Assembly (NCBI GenBank): GCA_964345395.1 | Contig: CAYFRA010000002.1 | Span: forward strand, 4,687 to 68,686 | Reading direction: 5' to 3' | Length of the DNA: 64,000 nt | Source of the DNA: UPXZ01 sp964345395 | Lineage (GTDB): Bacteria > Bacteroidota > Bacteroidia > Bacteroidales > Paludibacteraceae | Shown: positions 16,421-25,295 of the stretch, piece after piece | Layout: each line of letters begins with the position of its first letter | Position numbering within the stretch: position 1 is the first letter of the stretch | Notes under the pieces: generated by a model | The model's database searches: none | Seen by the model: the letters and a program-made list of their open reading frames with translations, nothing else | What the model was told of the DNA's origin: nothing | Position numbers and translations under genes: made by a program

Positions 16421-18496
16421 ATGAAGATATTCAGAATTCTAATTATTACTTCCCTTGCCTTTGTCTTTCCAATGTTGCTTATTGCACAAGATGTTGGACA
16501 ATCGGTTGAGCAAATTATTGCCGATATTTACGAACAACTTTTGGAAGATGAAGAGGTAAGTATCAATTTTGAAGATTTGTATGATGATTTGATGTCATTG
16601 GTGGATAATCCAATTAATTTGAATCAGACAAATAAAGAGGAGATGGATAAATTGCAATTTTTGTCTGACTTGCAAATCGATAATATATTGTATTATCTCT
16701 ACCGAAATAGTCCGATGCATTCGATTTTTGAATTGCAATTGATTGATGGTTTAGATATGTTGTCTATACAGCGTATGTTGCCTTTTGTTTATGTGGGTGA
16801 AGCTGTTGTAAAAAAACAGAAGTTGCGACTAAAAGATGTTAGTAAGTATGGTAAAAATGAAATTTATTTGCGTTTAGATAGGGCACTCGAAAATAAAGCA
16901 GGCTACAACTTGCTACCCGATGAAGCAGAGGGTGCCGCTGAAAGCAATGCAAAAAAATATGTGGGAGATCCTTATTACAATCATTTAAAGTATAGATTCA
17001 AATATCGCAATAACATTCAATTTGGTGTAACTGCCGAAAAAGATGCAGGCGAACAGTTTTGGGGTGAGCACAATAAGGGCTACGATTTTTATTCAGCTTT
17101 TTTTGAGTTGAAAGATATAGGTAAACTGAAAACTTTGGTAGTTGGTGATTATCGTGCCAATTTTGGACAGGGATTGATTATGCGTACCGATTTTTCGATG
17201 GGAAAATCATCTTATGTAATGCAGGTTTCGCCTCGTGCAAGTGGTCTGAAAAAATTTAGCTCTACCGCCGAGTACGATATATTTAGAGGTGTAGGAGCAA
17301 CTGTTCGCTTAGGTAAATTTGATATAACAGGATTCTATTCAGCCAAAAAGATTGATGGCGATACGATCAATGGAAGCTTCTCTTCTATTGTGAAAACTGG
17401 ATTGCACCGCACAACCAATGATTTGTCAAAGAAAAACACAGTGCTACATCAGGTAGCTGGTGCCGATGTTACCTTTAATCATCAATGGTTTCAGGTGGGA
17501 GCTACTGCCTATTACGCACATTTTGATCATACGCTTCAGCCCCGAAGTGCTAATTACAACCGTTTCTATTTTAGCGGAAACGAACAAAAAGCTGCAAGTG
17601 TAAACTACAAATTAAGATGGCATAAGATGAACATCTTTGGAGAGGCAGCGATGACCGATCGCGAAAATGCCTATGCCTTTACCAATGGGATGAGTTTTAA
17701 CCCCGTTTCACGTGTTAGTTTTGTAGCTCTTCACAGGTATTTTAGCAAGGAGTATGATGTGCTTTATGGTCGCACGTTTTCTGAAACAGCTCGTGTTAAC
17801 AATGAAACTGGTTTCTATATTGGTGCAGAGGTTATTCCTTTCCGATATTGGAAATTATCGGGCTATATTGATAGTTATCAATTTCCTTGGAATAAGTTTG
17901 GCGTAGATGCACCCTCAATTGGTAAAGATTATTTGTTACAAATGGAATATTCTCCTCGTCGAGATATGAATATGTATTGGCGATTTAAGTATGAGGAGAA
18001 CTCTAAAAACTATACAGATACAGCTACGGTGATGCCTGTTCTTACAGCTCAACCGAAATGGCAGGCAAGGTATCAGCTCAATTATCGTTTTGGTCGTTTT
18101 AATTTTAAAAATCAATTGGATGCTAATGGATTCAATAATGGCGTAGATGCCACAACTTATGGTTTTTCAGCATTTCAGGATATCAAATATGAGTTCAAAG
18201 AGATACCATTAGCTATGAATATGCGTTTGCAGGCTTTTGATGTGAAAAATTTCAACAACCGAGTGTATGTATATGAGAGCGATGTGCTTTATGCATTTTC
18301 GGTTCCGATGAGTAATGGAGTAGGGGCTCGTTATTATTTAAACTTAAAATACTCACCGATAGAGAAACTGACACTATGGCTCAAGTTGGCACAAACTGTA
18401 TATGCCGATGATCGTTTGACAATTGGAACTGGTAATGAGGAAATCGTAGGGAATAGAAGAAGTGATATGCGGTTTTTGTTGAGATGGAAATTTTAG
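16421..18496 (+). CDS. Helix-hairpin-helix outer-membrane barrel protein
   Basis: It has 691 residues. A signal peptide (about 1-22) is followed by an acidic segment, then a ComEA-like helix-hairpin-helix unit at about residues 54-120. This starts NPINLNQTNKEEMDKLQFL and has a second hairpin at ELQLIDGLDMLSIQRMLPF. The remaining 550 residues are strand-rich, with glycine, tyrosine and aromatic alternation and a final RRSDMRFLLRWKF, typical of an outer-membrane barrel. Such proteins occur in many Bacteroidetes without an assigned function. The HHH would face the periplasm, where it could bind DNA or another protein (inference). The neighbours are a PorV-like barrel upstream and a methionine sulfoxide reductase 6 bases downstream. 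Confidence 0.75.
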   Translation: MKIFRILIITSLAFVFPMLLIAQDVGQSVEQIIADIYEQLLEDEEVSINFEDLYDDLMSLVDNPINLNQTNKEEMDKLQFLSDLQIDNILYYLYRNSPMHSIFELQLIDGLDMLSIQRMLPFVYVGEAVVKKQKLRLKDVSKYGKNEIYLRLDRALENKAGYNLLPDEAEGAAESNAKKYVGDPYYNHLKYRFKYRNNIQFGVTAEKDAGEQFWGEHNKGYDFYSAFFELKDIGKLKTLVVGDYRANFGQGLIMRTDFSMGKSSYVMQVSPRASGLKKFSSTAEYDIFRGVGATVRLGKFDITGFYSAKKIDGDTINGSFSSIVKTGLHRTTNDLSKKNTVLHQVAGADVTFNHQWFQVGATAYYAHFDHTLQPRSANYNRFYFSGNEQKAASVNYKLRWHKMNIFGEAAMTDRENAYAFTNGMSFNPVSRVSFVALHRYFSKEYDVLYGRTFSETARVNNETGFYIGAEVIPFRYWKLSGYIDSYQFPWNKFGVDAPSIGKDYLLQMEYSPRRDMNMYWRFKYEENSKNYTDTATVMPVLTAQPKWQARYQLNYRFGRFNFKNQLDANGFNNGVDATTYGFSAFQDIKYEFKEIPLAMNMRLQAFDVKNFNNRVYVYESDVLYAFSVPMSNGVGARYYLNLKYSPIEKLTLWLKLAQTVYADDRLTIGTGNEEIVGNRRSDMRFLLRWKF

Positions 18497-18502
18497 AATA
18501 TT

Positions 18503-18982
18503 ATGTCTGAATCACTATATATTACACCTAATTTAGACAAGGCAGCTATCTACAAAGAGCTGTTGCCACAAATCAAATCGCTTATTGAAGGCGAGAGTGA
18601 TTTGATAGCAAATTTGGCCAATATATCTTCAGCTTTGAAGGAAACTTTTAACTGGTTTTGGGTCGGATTTTATTTGGTAAAAGAAGAAGAGTTGGTACTC
18701 GGTCCATTTCAAGGGCCTATAGCCTGCACCAGAATTAAGTATGGAAAAGGAGTTTGTGGTACAAGCTGGAAAATGGGTAAGTCAATATATGTACCCGATG
18801 TAAATCAGTTTCCGGGGCATATTGCTTGCAGCAGTTTGTCGGTTTCTGAAATTGTGGTACCGCTCTATGATAAACAAGGGAAAATATATGGTGTCCTTGA
18901 TGTTGATAGCGAACGTTTTGATGTTTTGGACAAAACGGATATGAGCTATTTGGAAGAGCTTGTTGCCTATCTTCAAATATAA
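18503..18982 (+). CDS. msrC: Free methionine-(R)-sulfoxide reductase (GAF domain)
   Basis: Cytoplasmic enzyme that reduces free methionine-R-sulfoxide using thioredoxin. It has 159 residues forming a single GAF domain. The three functional cysteines are present with the E. coli spacing: Cys75 (PIACTRI), Cys85 (GKGVCGTSW) and Cys109 (GHIACSS), that is +10 and +24. PDVNQFPGHIACSS and SEIVVPLYDKQGKIYGVLDVDS are signature stretches. It follows the HHH barrel gene after 6 bases and converges on the transporter gene 11 bases away with no terminator between. Confidence 0.92.
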   Translation: MSESLYITPNLDKAAIYKELLPQIKSLIEGESDLIANLANISSALKETFNWFWVGFYLVKEEELVLGPFQGPIACTRIKYGKGVCGTSWKMGKSIYVPDVNQFPGHIACSSLSVSEIVVPLYDKQGKIYGVLDVDSERFDVLDKTDMSYLEELVAYLQI

Positions 18983-18993
18983 TTTTGCTCCCT

Positions 18994-20850
18994 TTAGAAT
19001 GGATAAAATAGAGGAAGCAAGAAAGTCATCACCAACATATATATAAACTGTAAAGGTAAACCTACTTTTACATAATCTTTAAAAGCATATCCTCCCGGCG
19101 ACATCACAATCGAGTTTGGTGGCGAAGAATAAGGGCTTGCTAAGGTCATTACTGCAGCTGTTGCCACTGCAAAAAGGAAAGGGTATGGACTTAATCCCAT
19201 CTCTTGAGCCGTTTGAATAGCAATTGGAGAGAAAAGAATAGCGCTAGTGGCATTGCTCACAAACATTGTAAAAAGCAAAGTTCCAAAATAAAAAGATGCC
19301 AATACCACATAAGGGCCATAGACTCCAACCGTACCTAAAACAGCCTGCGAAATCATAGTAAAAGTGCCTGTTTTTTGCATTGCTGTTGCCATTGGTATCA
19401 TTGCTGCAAAAAATACAACAGTTTGCCATCTAATCGTATTGTAAGCTGATTCGATATTTCTAAAACATCCTGTAAGCACCATCAATACAGCAGCAGACAT
19501 AATTGCTACAACAGGCTCAGCCACTTTCACCAAAATAGCGATAACCATTGCCACCAATATGACGGCGGCAGTAGTAGCTTTGTGGGGTAGTGTGATCTTT
19601 GAAGCCTCTTCAATAGGCTTTCCAACAATCACCAAATCAGACTCTTCGTTGTCTAAATCATCGATATGCGTCCACGTGCCTTGTATCAAAAGTGAATCGC
19701 CCGATTGTATTTTCTCAAACTGTACTCCATTCAATATATATTCGTTTCTACGTCTGATACCCAAAATATTTACGCCATAACGATTGCGAAAACCCGAATC
19801 TCTAACCTCTTTATTGATTAATTTTGAACTGGACAAAACGACAGCTTCTGCAACCCCTATATCTTCAAACTTCATATCTAAAGCAGCTGATTTTTTATTA
19901 ACTTCTGATTGATTAGCCTCAAGTAGCAGCAAATTATTCTCATTAGCAAAACGTTCAGCATCTTCAAATTTGCCGGTTATATATATAATATCATCGCTAT
20001 TTAAAATTGTGTTGGCTTCGGCCAATACGTGTTGTACTGATTTAAGAAAAATAGTGTTATTCTGACTTACTCTTCTAATTTCGAGAATCGATATTCCGTA
20101 ACGTTGAGTGATATTCAGCTCTTTGAGCGGGATACCAATGATAGCTGAGTTTGTTTTAATTTTTATTCTAAAAAGATTGGCAGCAATTTGATATTCGTTT
20201 ATCAGTTCGCCCGGCGACTTAACCTCCCCAAGACCAGATGACTTTTTATTATCATTTTCTTGTAGTATTCTCGAATGACGCCAAAGAAAAAACATTCCAA
20301 TAACTAAAAGAGAAAGACCAATCGGGAAAACAGTGAAAAAACCAAGACTTTCAAAACCATTTTCAATCAAAACGTTGTTGATAATCAAAACGGGAGGTGT
20401 ACCAATAAGGGTCATCATTCCGCCCATACTTGCCGCAAAACCCATTGGCATTAAAAAACGGCGAGCACTCAAATTTGCCTCGCGTGTCATACTGAATACA
20501 ATAGGAAGAAGAAGTGCTGCTGTGCCCGCATTTGACATAAAAGAACCCAAAATAGCAGCCACAATCATTGTTAGAGTAAACAAACGAAACTCATTGTCAC
20601 CAGCTGTTTGAAGTAGTTTTGTACTTATTATTTTAGCTAATCCTGTTTGCCTAATCGCACCACTTATAACAAACAAACCAGCCAAAATTAGGACAATGGG
20701 GTTTGAAAATCCATCGGCTGCTTCGCTTGGGGTAAGAACACCGCTAACTGTCAATCCCAAAAGGGAAAGAAGAGCAACTAAATCTGATCTGATTCTTCCC
20801 CAAACAAAAAGAGCAGAAGTGATAAGTAAAATAATGAGAGTTGCGGTCAT
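18994..20850 (-). CDS. SLC13/DASS-type permease with two RCK-C (TrkA-C) domains
   Basis: Inner-membrane anion/sodium symporter-like protein. It has 618 residues from ATG 20850. An upstream in-frame ATG at 20910 would lie before the predicted transcription start and adds a non-conserved tail. Layout: five or six helices (1-180) with GSFMSNAGTAALLLPIVF, two regulatory TrkA-C domains (about 200-370) such as LNITQRYGISILEIRR, then a second helical half with FVSNATSAILFSPIAI. The paired hairpin motifs SNAGTAA and SNATSA are the DASS substrate and sodium sites. The substrate (sulfate, dicarboxylate or other) cannot be told. Confidence 0.86.
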   Translation of the reverse strand: MTATLIILLITSALFVWGRIRSDLVALLSLLGLTVSGVLTPSEAADGFSNPIVLILAGLFVISGAIRQTGLAKIISTKLLQTAGDNEFRLFTLTMIVAAILGSFMSNAGTAALLLPIVFSMTREANLSARRFLMPMGFAASMGGMMTLIGTPPVLIINNVLIENGFESLGFFTVFPIGLSLLVIGMFFLWRHSRILQENDNKKSSGLGEVKSPGELINEYQIAANLFRIKIKTNSAIIGIPLKELNITQRYGISILEIRRVSQNNTIFLKSVQHVLAEANTILNSDDIIYITGKFEDAERFANENNLLLLEANQSEVNKKSAALDMKFEDIGVAEAVVLSSSKLINKEVRDSGFRNRYGVNILGIRRRNEYILNGVQFEKIQSGDSLLIQGTWTHIDDLDNEESDLVIVGKPIEEASKITLPHKATTAAVILVAMVIAILVKVAEPVVAIMSAAVLMVLTGCFRNIESAYNTIRWQTVVFFAAMIPMATAMQKTGTFTMISQAVLGTVGVYGPYVVLASFYFGTLLFTMFVSNATSAILFSPIAIQTAQEMGLSPYPFLFAVATAAVMTLASPYSSPPNSIVMSPGGYAFKDYVKVGLPLQFIYMLVMTFLLPLFYPF

Positions 20851-20881
20851 GTTATGCAGCTTTTTCTTAATATCAATCTTG

Positions 20882-20911
20882 CAAAAATAGTAAAAACAAA
20901 TGAAGTACAAT
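20882..20911 (-). promoter_or_regulatory. Candidate promoter of the DASS-type permease
   Basis: On the minus strand TATTTTTG (20882-20889) fits the -7 box and ATTG (20908-20911) lies 18 bases upstream. The predicted start near 20875 is downstream of the ATG at 20910, which supports the start codon at 20850. Confidence 0.5.
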
Positions 20912-21025
20912 TTAATATCTGCTTATAATCATTGATAATTCAAAATTAGAGTGAGGGGATGAAAAAACATTTTACAAATTTTCTTGTTCTACTAATAGTT
21001 TAAGTAACAAAATAATTTTGATGAT

Positions 21026-21646
21026 ATGAATGAAGTTGCTGTAGCATGGGATAAGCGTTATAGTGGAGACAATTTTGTATATGGAGTTGAGGCAAATCAA
21101 TTTTTGAAAGAGAGTTTAGCTAAATTGCCAAAAGGGAAAATCCTCTTTCCAGCAGAGGGTGAAGGTCGCAATGCGGTTTATGCTGCTATGCAAGCTTGGG
21201 ATGTGTCAGCATATGATTTAAGCGAGGTTGGAGCTAAAAAAGCACTGTCGCTTGCAAAGCAAAATGGTGTTGAGATTGCATATCGGGTTGGTAGTCTTTT
21301 TCAAATTGACTATGCCGATGAGCAATTTGATGCGATAGCACTGATCTTTGCCCATTTTGCAGGCGAAGAAAGATTAGCTATTCATCAAAAACTAACGCAA
21401 CTGTTGAAGCAGGGAGGGAGCGTAATTTTTGAAGGGTTTAGTAAAAAACAGATAGCGTATCAATCTAAAAATCCATTAGCTGGAGGACCTCGAAGTTTAG
21501 ATCTCCTTTTCTCCATTGAAGAGATTGAACACTATTTCCCTGATTTTGATATTATAGAATTGGAGGAGAAAGAAGTTGAACTCAAAGAGGGCGAACTACA
21601 TATTGGCAAAGCGTCTGTGATACGGTTTGTAGGTACAAAAAAATAG
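21026..21646 (+). CDS. Class I SAM-dependent methyltransferase (TehB/UbiE-like)
   Basis: It has 206 residues. The N-terminus WDKRYSGDNFVYGVEANQFL resembles TehB- and thiopurine-methyltransferase-like proteins. The SAM-binding motif is ILFPAEGEGRNAVYAA (about residues 39-54), followed by the acidic loop SAYDLSEVG. The substrate is unknown; small oxyanions such as tellurite or lipophilic thiols are known for relatives. No close operon partner: the permease is divergent and the next gene has its own promoter. Confidence 0.82.
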   Translation: MNEVAVAWDKRYSGDNFVYGVEANQFLKESLAKLPKGKILFPAEGEGRNAVYAAMQAWDVSAYDLSEVGAKKALSLAKQNGVEIAYRVGSLFQIDYADEQFDAIALIFAHFAGEERLAIHQKLTQLLKQGGSVIFEGFSKKQIAYQSKNPLAGGPRSLDLLFSIEEIEHYFPDFDIIELEEKEVELKEGELHIGKASVIRFVGTKK

Positions 21647-21702
21647 CTACAAACACAAAAGTGCATTTATATTACTGTTTTTCAAAATTAATCATCACAC
21701 AA

Positions 21703-21734
21703 TTTCCAAAGTTTGAATTAAAAACTTATTTTTG
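21703..21734 (+). promoter_or_regulatory. Candidate promoter of the nucleoside-recognition protein gene and ybeY
   Basis: TTTC (21703-21706), 20 bases, TATTTTTG (21727-21734, full -7 match). The predicted start is near 21741, only about 8 bases before the in-frame ATG at 21749, which argues for the later start at 21794. Confidence 0.52.
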
Positions 21735-21793
21735 TCGATTATAGGTTTTTGATAATATGTTTGATTTTTAATCAGACAGAACTTAGAGCGGTT

Positions 21794-23026
21794 ATGATTT
21801 TAAATTATATTTGGATTGCGTTTGTACTTATTGCTTTTGTTGTTGCTTTAATACAAATGCTGTTTTTTGGAGATATCTCAGTTTTTAATGAAATTCTACA
21901 ATCTATTTTTGGCTCAGCCAGAACAGGTTTTGAGATATCCATTGGATTAACAGGTATTCTTACATTTTGGATGGGTATATTGAAGGTGGCGGAGCATGGC
22001 GGAGCAATGAACGCACTTTCGAGAATTGTGGCTCCATTTTTTACACGCATTTATCCCGAAATACCGAAAGATCATCCCGCTTTAAGTAGCATTTTTCTCA
22101 ATATGTCGGCTAATATGTTGGGTTTAGATAATGCGGCAACCCCAGTAGGTTTGCAAGCGATGAAACAGATGCAAGAACTCAACCCTAAAAAAGATACTGC
22201 CTCCAACCCGATGATTATGTTTTTGGTGCTCAATACTGCTGGTTTGGTGTTGGTGCCTATGACGGTGTTGATGTATCGTGCTCAATTTGGTGCCCAAAAT
22301 CCGGCTGATGTTTTTCTGCCTATCGTCATTGCCACTTTTTCAGCTTGGTTGGCGGGATTGATTTTTGTTGCCATTGCCCAAAAAATTAATCTATTCAATC
22401 GGGTAGTGATGGGGGTAATTGGCTCACTGTTGGCTTTAACAGGCTTGTTGATCTACTTTTTTAGTAAATTATCTCAAGAACAAATTTCCGAATATTCCAG
22501 TTTTGCTGCTGCTTTTATTATTCTTAGTATTATAGTGCTTTTTGTGGGTATGGCAGCTCTTAAAAAAGTGAATGTGTATAATAGTTTTATTGAGGGTGCT
22601 AAAGAGGGTTTCAATGTAGCTGTAGGTATCATTCCTTATTTGGTTTCTTTGTTGGTAGCTATCGGTATGTTCAGAGCTTCAGGCACAATGGACTTGCTGA
22701 TTGAAGGGATACGATATGTGGTAGCGGCAACAGGTGCAAATACCGATTTTGTTGAGGCGCTACCTACTGCCTTTATGAAGCCTTTAAGTGGTAGTGGAGC
22801 GAGAGGAATGATGGTAGAAACCATGAAAGAGTTTGGTGCAGATTCTTTTGCAGGAAGACTTTCAAGTATCATTCAAGGCTCTACAGACACTACATTCTAT
22901 ATTCTTGCTGTCTATTTTGGGTCGGTAAAAATCAGCAATACAAGATATGCTTTGGCTGCTGGCTTGTTTGCCGATTTAGTAGGGATTACTGTTGCTATTT
23001 TGTTGGGTTATCTGTTCTTTCACTAA
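21794..23026 (+). CDS. Nucleoside-recognition domain membrane protein (SpmA/SpmB fusion type)
   Basis: It has 410 residues from ATG 21794. The in-frame ATG at 21749 gives a 15-residue extension judged unlikely because conserved homologues begin MxLNYIWIAF. Two nucleoside-recognition/gate halves, each with several helices, correspond to SpmA and SpmB of spore formers: NMLGLDNAATPVGLQAM in the first half and LSGSGARGMMVE plus IQGSTDTTFYILAVYFGS in the second. In non-spore-forming Bacteroidetes this is a transporter-like protein of unknown substrate. ybeY begins 11 bases after its stop. Confidence 0.85.
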   Translation: MILNYIWIAFVLIAFVVALIQMLFFGDISVFNEILQSIFGSARTGFEISIGLTGILTFWMGILKVAEHGGAMNALSRIVAPFFTRIYPEIPKDHPALSSIFLNMSANMLGLDNAATPVGLQAMKQMQELNPKKDTASNPMIMFLVLNTAGLVLVPMTVLMYRAQFGAQNPADVFLPIVIATFSAWLAGLIFVAIAQKINLFNRVVMGVIGSLLALTGLLIYFFSKLSQEQISEYSSFAAAFIILSIIVLFVGMAALKKVNVYNSFIEGAKEGFNVAVGIIPYLVSLLVAIGMFRASGTMDLLIEGIRYVVAATGANTDFVEALPTAFMKPLSGSGARGMMVETMKEFGADSFAGRLSSIIQGSTDTTFYILAVYFGSVKISNTRYALAAGLFADLVGITVAILLGYLFFH

Positions 23027-23037
23027 TATTTTTCAAT

Positions 23038-23460
23038 ATGATCAAACTTCATAATGATGGCGTATCACATCCAATTCAAAACACTTCGAAACTGGGTAAA
23101 TGGATTCGTTTAGTGGCTGAAAATTATGGGAAAGAAGTAGGTAGTATTAATTACATTTTTTGTAGCAATGAGCGTATCTTGGAGCTCAATCGTCAATATT
23201 TAAATCACGATTATCACACCGACATAATCACATTCAACTACAATAAAAATAAGCAAATAGAGGGTGATATTTTTATCGGATTAGAAACCGTGCAAAGCAA
23301 TGCTGATGAGTATCGCGTAAGTTTTGAAGAGGAGTTGAATCGGGTGATGATTCATGGTGTTTTGCATCTGTGTGGATTGGATGATGCAAGTGACGAGGAG
23401 GAGCAAAATATGCGTGAGCAAGAGGATATTGCCCTTCAAACTTTGAGTCAAATAACTTGA
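23038..23460 (+). CDS. ybeY: Endoribonuclease YbeY (16S rRNA maturation factor)
   Basis: Zinc metalloprotein that acts in 16S rRNA 3' processing and 70S quality control. It has 140 residues, slightly shorter than E. coli (155). The zinc motif is HGVLHLCGLDD (about residues 104-114): the first two histidines are present, but the third ligand, normally histidine in H-x3-H-x5-H, is aspartate. LNRQYLNHDYHTDIITFNY is the second signature. Aspartate or lysine at that place is, as I recall, common in Bacteroidetes, so it is probably functional. It starts 11 bases after the nucleoside-recognition gene. Confidence 0.92.
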   Translation: MIKLHNDGVSHPIQNTSKLGKWIRLVAENYGKEVGSINYIFCSNERILELNRQYLNHDYHTDIITFNYNKNKQIEGDIFIGLETVQSNADEYRVSFEEELNRVMIHGVLHLCGLDDASDEEEQNMREQEDIALQTLSQIT

Positions 23461-23592
23461 TTTGTTCTATTTCAGCACTACTTAATTTTTAAATATAAAA
23501 ACGATAAGAGATTATTTTGCTCAATATTTACTTGTGGTATTTTCCGTTTTTGCAATAATATGTTAAATTGCAAGCTACTTTAACGAGTATAG

Positions 23593-23624
23593 ACTGCAAA
23601 ATAGAAAGATTATCATTACTTTTG
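23593..23624 (+). promoter_or_regulatory. Candidate promoter of porG-uppS-bamA
   Basis: TACTTTTG (23617-23624) is a full -7 match. The -33 region ACTG (23593-23596, 20-base spacing) is weak. The leader to the ATG at 23709 is about 80 bases. Confidence 0.45.
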
Positions 23625-23708
23625 TTGGCTGTTGGAGTGGATAAAATGAAATTTATAGCTTAAAAATCCGTTTGTATTGTACTATTATTGTTTTTCCAAT
23701 ATAAAGTA

Positions 23709-24524
23709 ATGAACTTGAAGAGTCGATATACGCTGTTTTTTAGCTTGTTTTTTTTGTTTTTTATCCCTTATGGTTTTGGGCAAACAGACCCATATCGTGC
23801 TGAAATGGGGTTTCAAACTGGTGTAAACTTATATGCTGGTGATGTAAATACCATTGCAGATTTGAGAAGTTTTGTGCGTAATACGCAAAATTTATCTTTG
23901 GATTATGGAGTAACGTTTCGCTATCGAGTCAATAAGCGTATTGCATTTCGAGCAGGATATGATTTTACAGGTGTAGATGGTGTTTACAAATACATCGATG
24001 GGGAGGGAGATTACTCTACTTCATTGAAAAACTCAATTCATTTATTTGATTTATGGAGTGAGTTCAATTTTTATGATTTAGAAAATAATCCTTATCGACC
24101 ATTTAGTAAAAAATACTCACCCTATATTTTTGCAGGGCTTGGTATGATGTATTCGCCACATTATAGTTTTGCACCTATTGAGAATCAGAATAAGCACTCT
24201 TTCTCTATCCCATTTGGAGTAGGATTTAAATGGAAGTTTGCACCAAGGTTGAACTTGAATGCTCGCTTGACCAGTAGGCTGATGATGAATGATGGCTTGG
24301 AGGCTATCTCTGATTTTGATGCTCGTGAGCCATTCAATACCAATAATTTTATGAATTATGATTTACTTTCAGGTTTTACGATAGGGATAACTTATGATTT
24401 TTGGATGAAAGATTGCGGATGTGTTGAAAATAGTTTTTCAAAAGGGAAAAAGCCATACGAACAGAAACTACCAAAAGCTAAAAAAGAAAGTAAAGAGAAA
24501 AAGAACAGAAAAAGCAGATTGTAA
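23709..24524 (+). CDS. porG: Type IX secretion outer-membrane protein PorG (DUF6089)
   Basis: It has 271 residues from ATG 23709; an in-frame TTG at 23688 adds seven residues and is less likely. A signal peptide ends around PYGFGQTDP, followed by an eight-strand barrel pattern (MGFQTGVNLYAGDVN, YSPYIFAGLGMMYSP, VGFKWKFAPRLNLNARL, IGITYDFWMKDCGC). A highly basic tail of lysines ends the protein. The order porG-uppS-bamA-ompH-ompH is the same as PG0189-PG0193 in Porphyromonas gingivalis, where PorG is linked to the PorK/PorN ring of the T9SS. The name rests on this synteny and on the DUF6089-type barrel. Confidence 0.85.
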   Translation: MNLKSRYTLFFSLFFLFFIPYGFGQTDPYRAEMGFQTGVNLYAGDVNTIADLRSFVRNTQNLSLDYGVTFRYRVNKRIAFRAGYDFTGVDGVYKYIDGEGDYSTSLKNSIHLFDLWSEFNFYDLENNPYRPFSKKYSPYIFAGLGMMYSPHYSFAPIENQNKHSFSIPFGVGFKWKFAPRLNLNARLTSRLMMNDGLEAISDFDAREPFNTNNFMNYDLLSGFTIGITYDFWMKDCGCVENSFSKGKKPYEQKLPKAKKESKEKKNRKSRL

Positions 24525-24569
24525 GATCGGCTATTACTAAAAAAGAGTTGAAGGAAACAGTCGTTAATA

Positions 24570-25295
24570 ATGATGTCGTTTAAAGATAAAATAAAATTTG
24601 AATTCCTACCAAAGCACATAGCTATCATTATGGATGGCAATGGGCGATGGGCAAAAGAGCGTGGTTATGATCGTATTTATGGTCATCAAAACGGAGTTGT
24701 TTCTGTGCGTGAATGTACAGAAGCGGCAGCCGAAATAGGAATAAAATATTTAACGTTATATGCTTTCTCTACCGAAAACTGGGGAAGACCACAAGCTGAA
24801 GTTGATGCTTTGATGGAGTTGCTCATTGATACCATTGAAAAGGAGACTCCCACTCTCAACAAAAACAACATCCGCTTATTAGCAATTGGCGATATCGATC
24901 GTTTGCCAGCTGGTGCAAAAGAGAAACTTAATCGCTGTTTGGCAGATACTGCTGATAATGATAGCATGTCTTTGGTGTTGGCTTTGAGTTATTCATCTAA
25001 ATGGGAAATAACCAATGCCGTAAAACAGATTGCCGAAGCTGTCAAGTCTGAGCAATTGAGCTTAGAAGATATTAACGAGGAGATGTTTGCTGATTATTTA
25101 ACCACAGTGGGCATACCTGACCCCGATTTGATTATTCGCACAAGCGGAGAGATGCGAATAAGCAATTTTTTACTGTGGCAAATGGCATATTCAGAGTTCT
25201 ACTTCACAAGCACACACTGGCCTGATTTTAGAAAAGAAAATCTTTATGAAGCCATTGTTGAATATCAGAAACGAGATAGACGTTTTGGAAAATGA
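24570..25295 (+). CDS. uppS: Isoprenyl transferase (undecaprenyl diphosphate synthase)
   Basis: Makes undecaprenyl diphosphate, the lipid carrier for peptidoglycan and surface glycans, from farnesyl diphosphate and isopentenyl diphosphate. It has 241 residues. The catalytic aspartate is D22 in HIAIIMDGNGRWAKERG. Substrate-binding signatures are YAFSTENWGRP (about 65-75) and PDLIIRTSGEMRISNFLLWQ (about 187-206). The stop overlaps the bamA start as ATGA (25292-25295), so the two genes are translationally coupled. Confidence 0.95.
   Translation: MMSFKDKIKFEFLPKHIAIIMDGNGRWAKERGYDRIYGHQNGVVSVRECTEAAAEIGIKYLTLYAFSTENWGRPQAEVDALMELLIDTIEKETPTLNKNNIRLLAIGDIDRLPAGAKEKLNRCLADTADNDSMSLVLALSYSSKWEITNAVKQIAEAVKSEQLSLEDINEEMFADYLTTVGIPDPDLIIRTSGEMRISNFLLWQMAYSEFYFTSTHWPDFRKENLYEAIVEYQKRDRRFGK

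Noticed and set aside
21749..21793. N-terminal extension of the nucleoside-recognition protein
   Set aside because: The ATG would sit about 8 bases from the predicted transcription start and the conserved start is at 21794.
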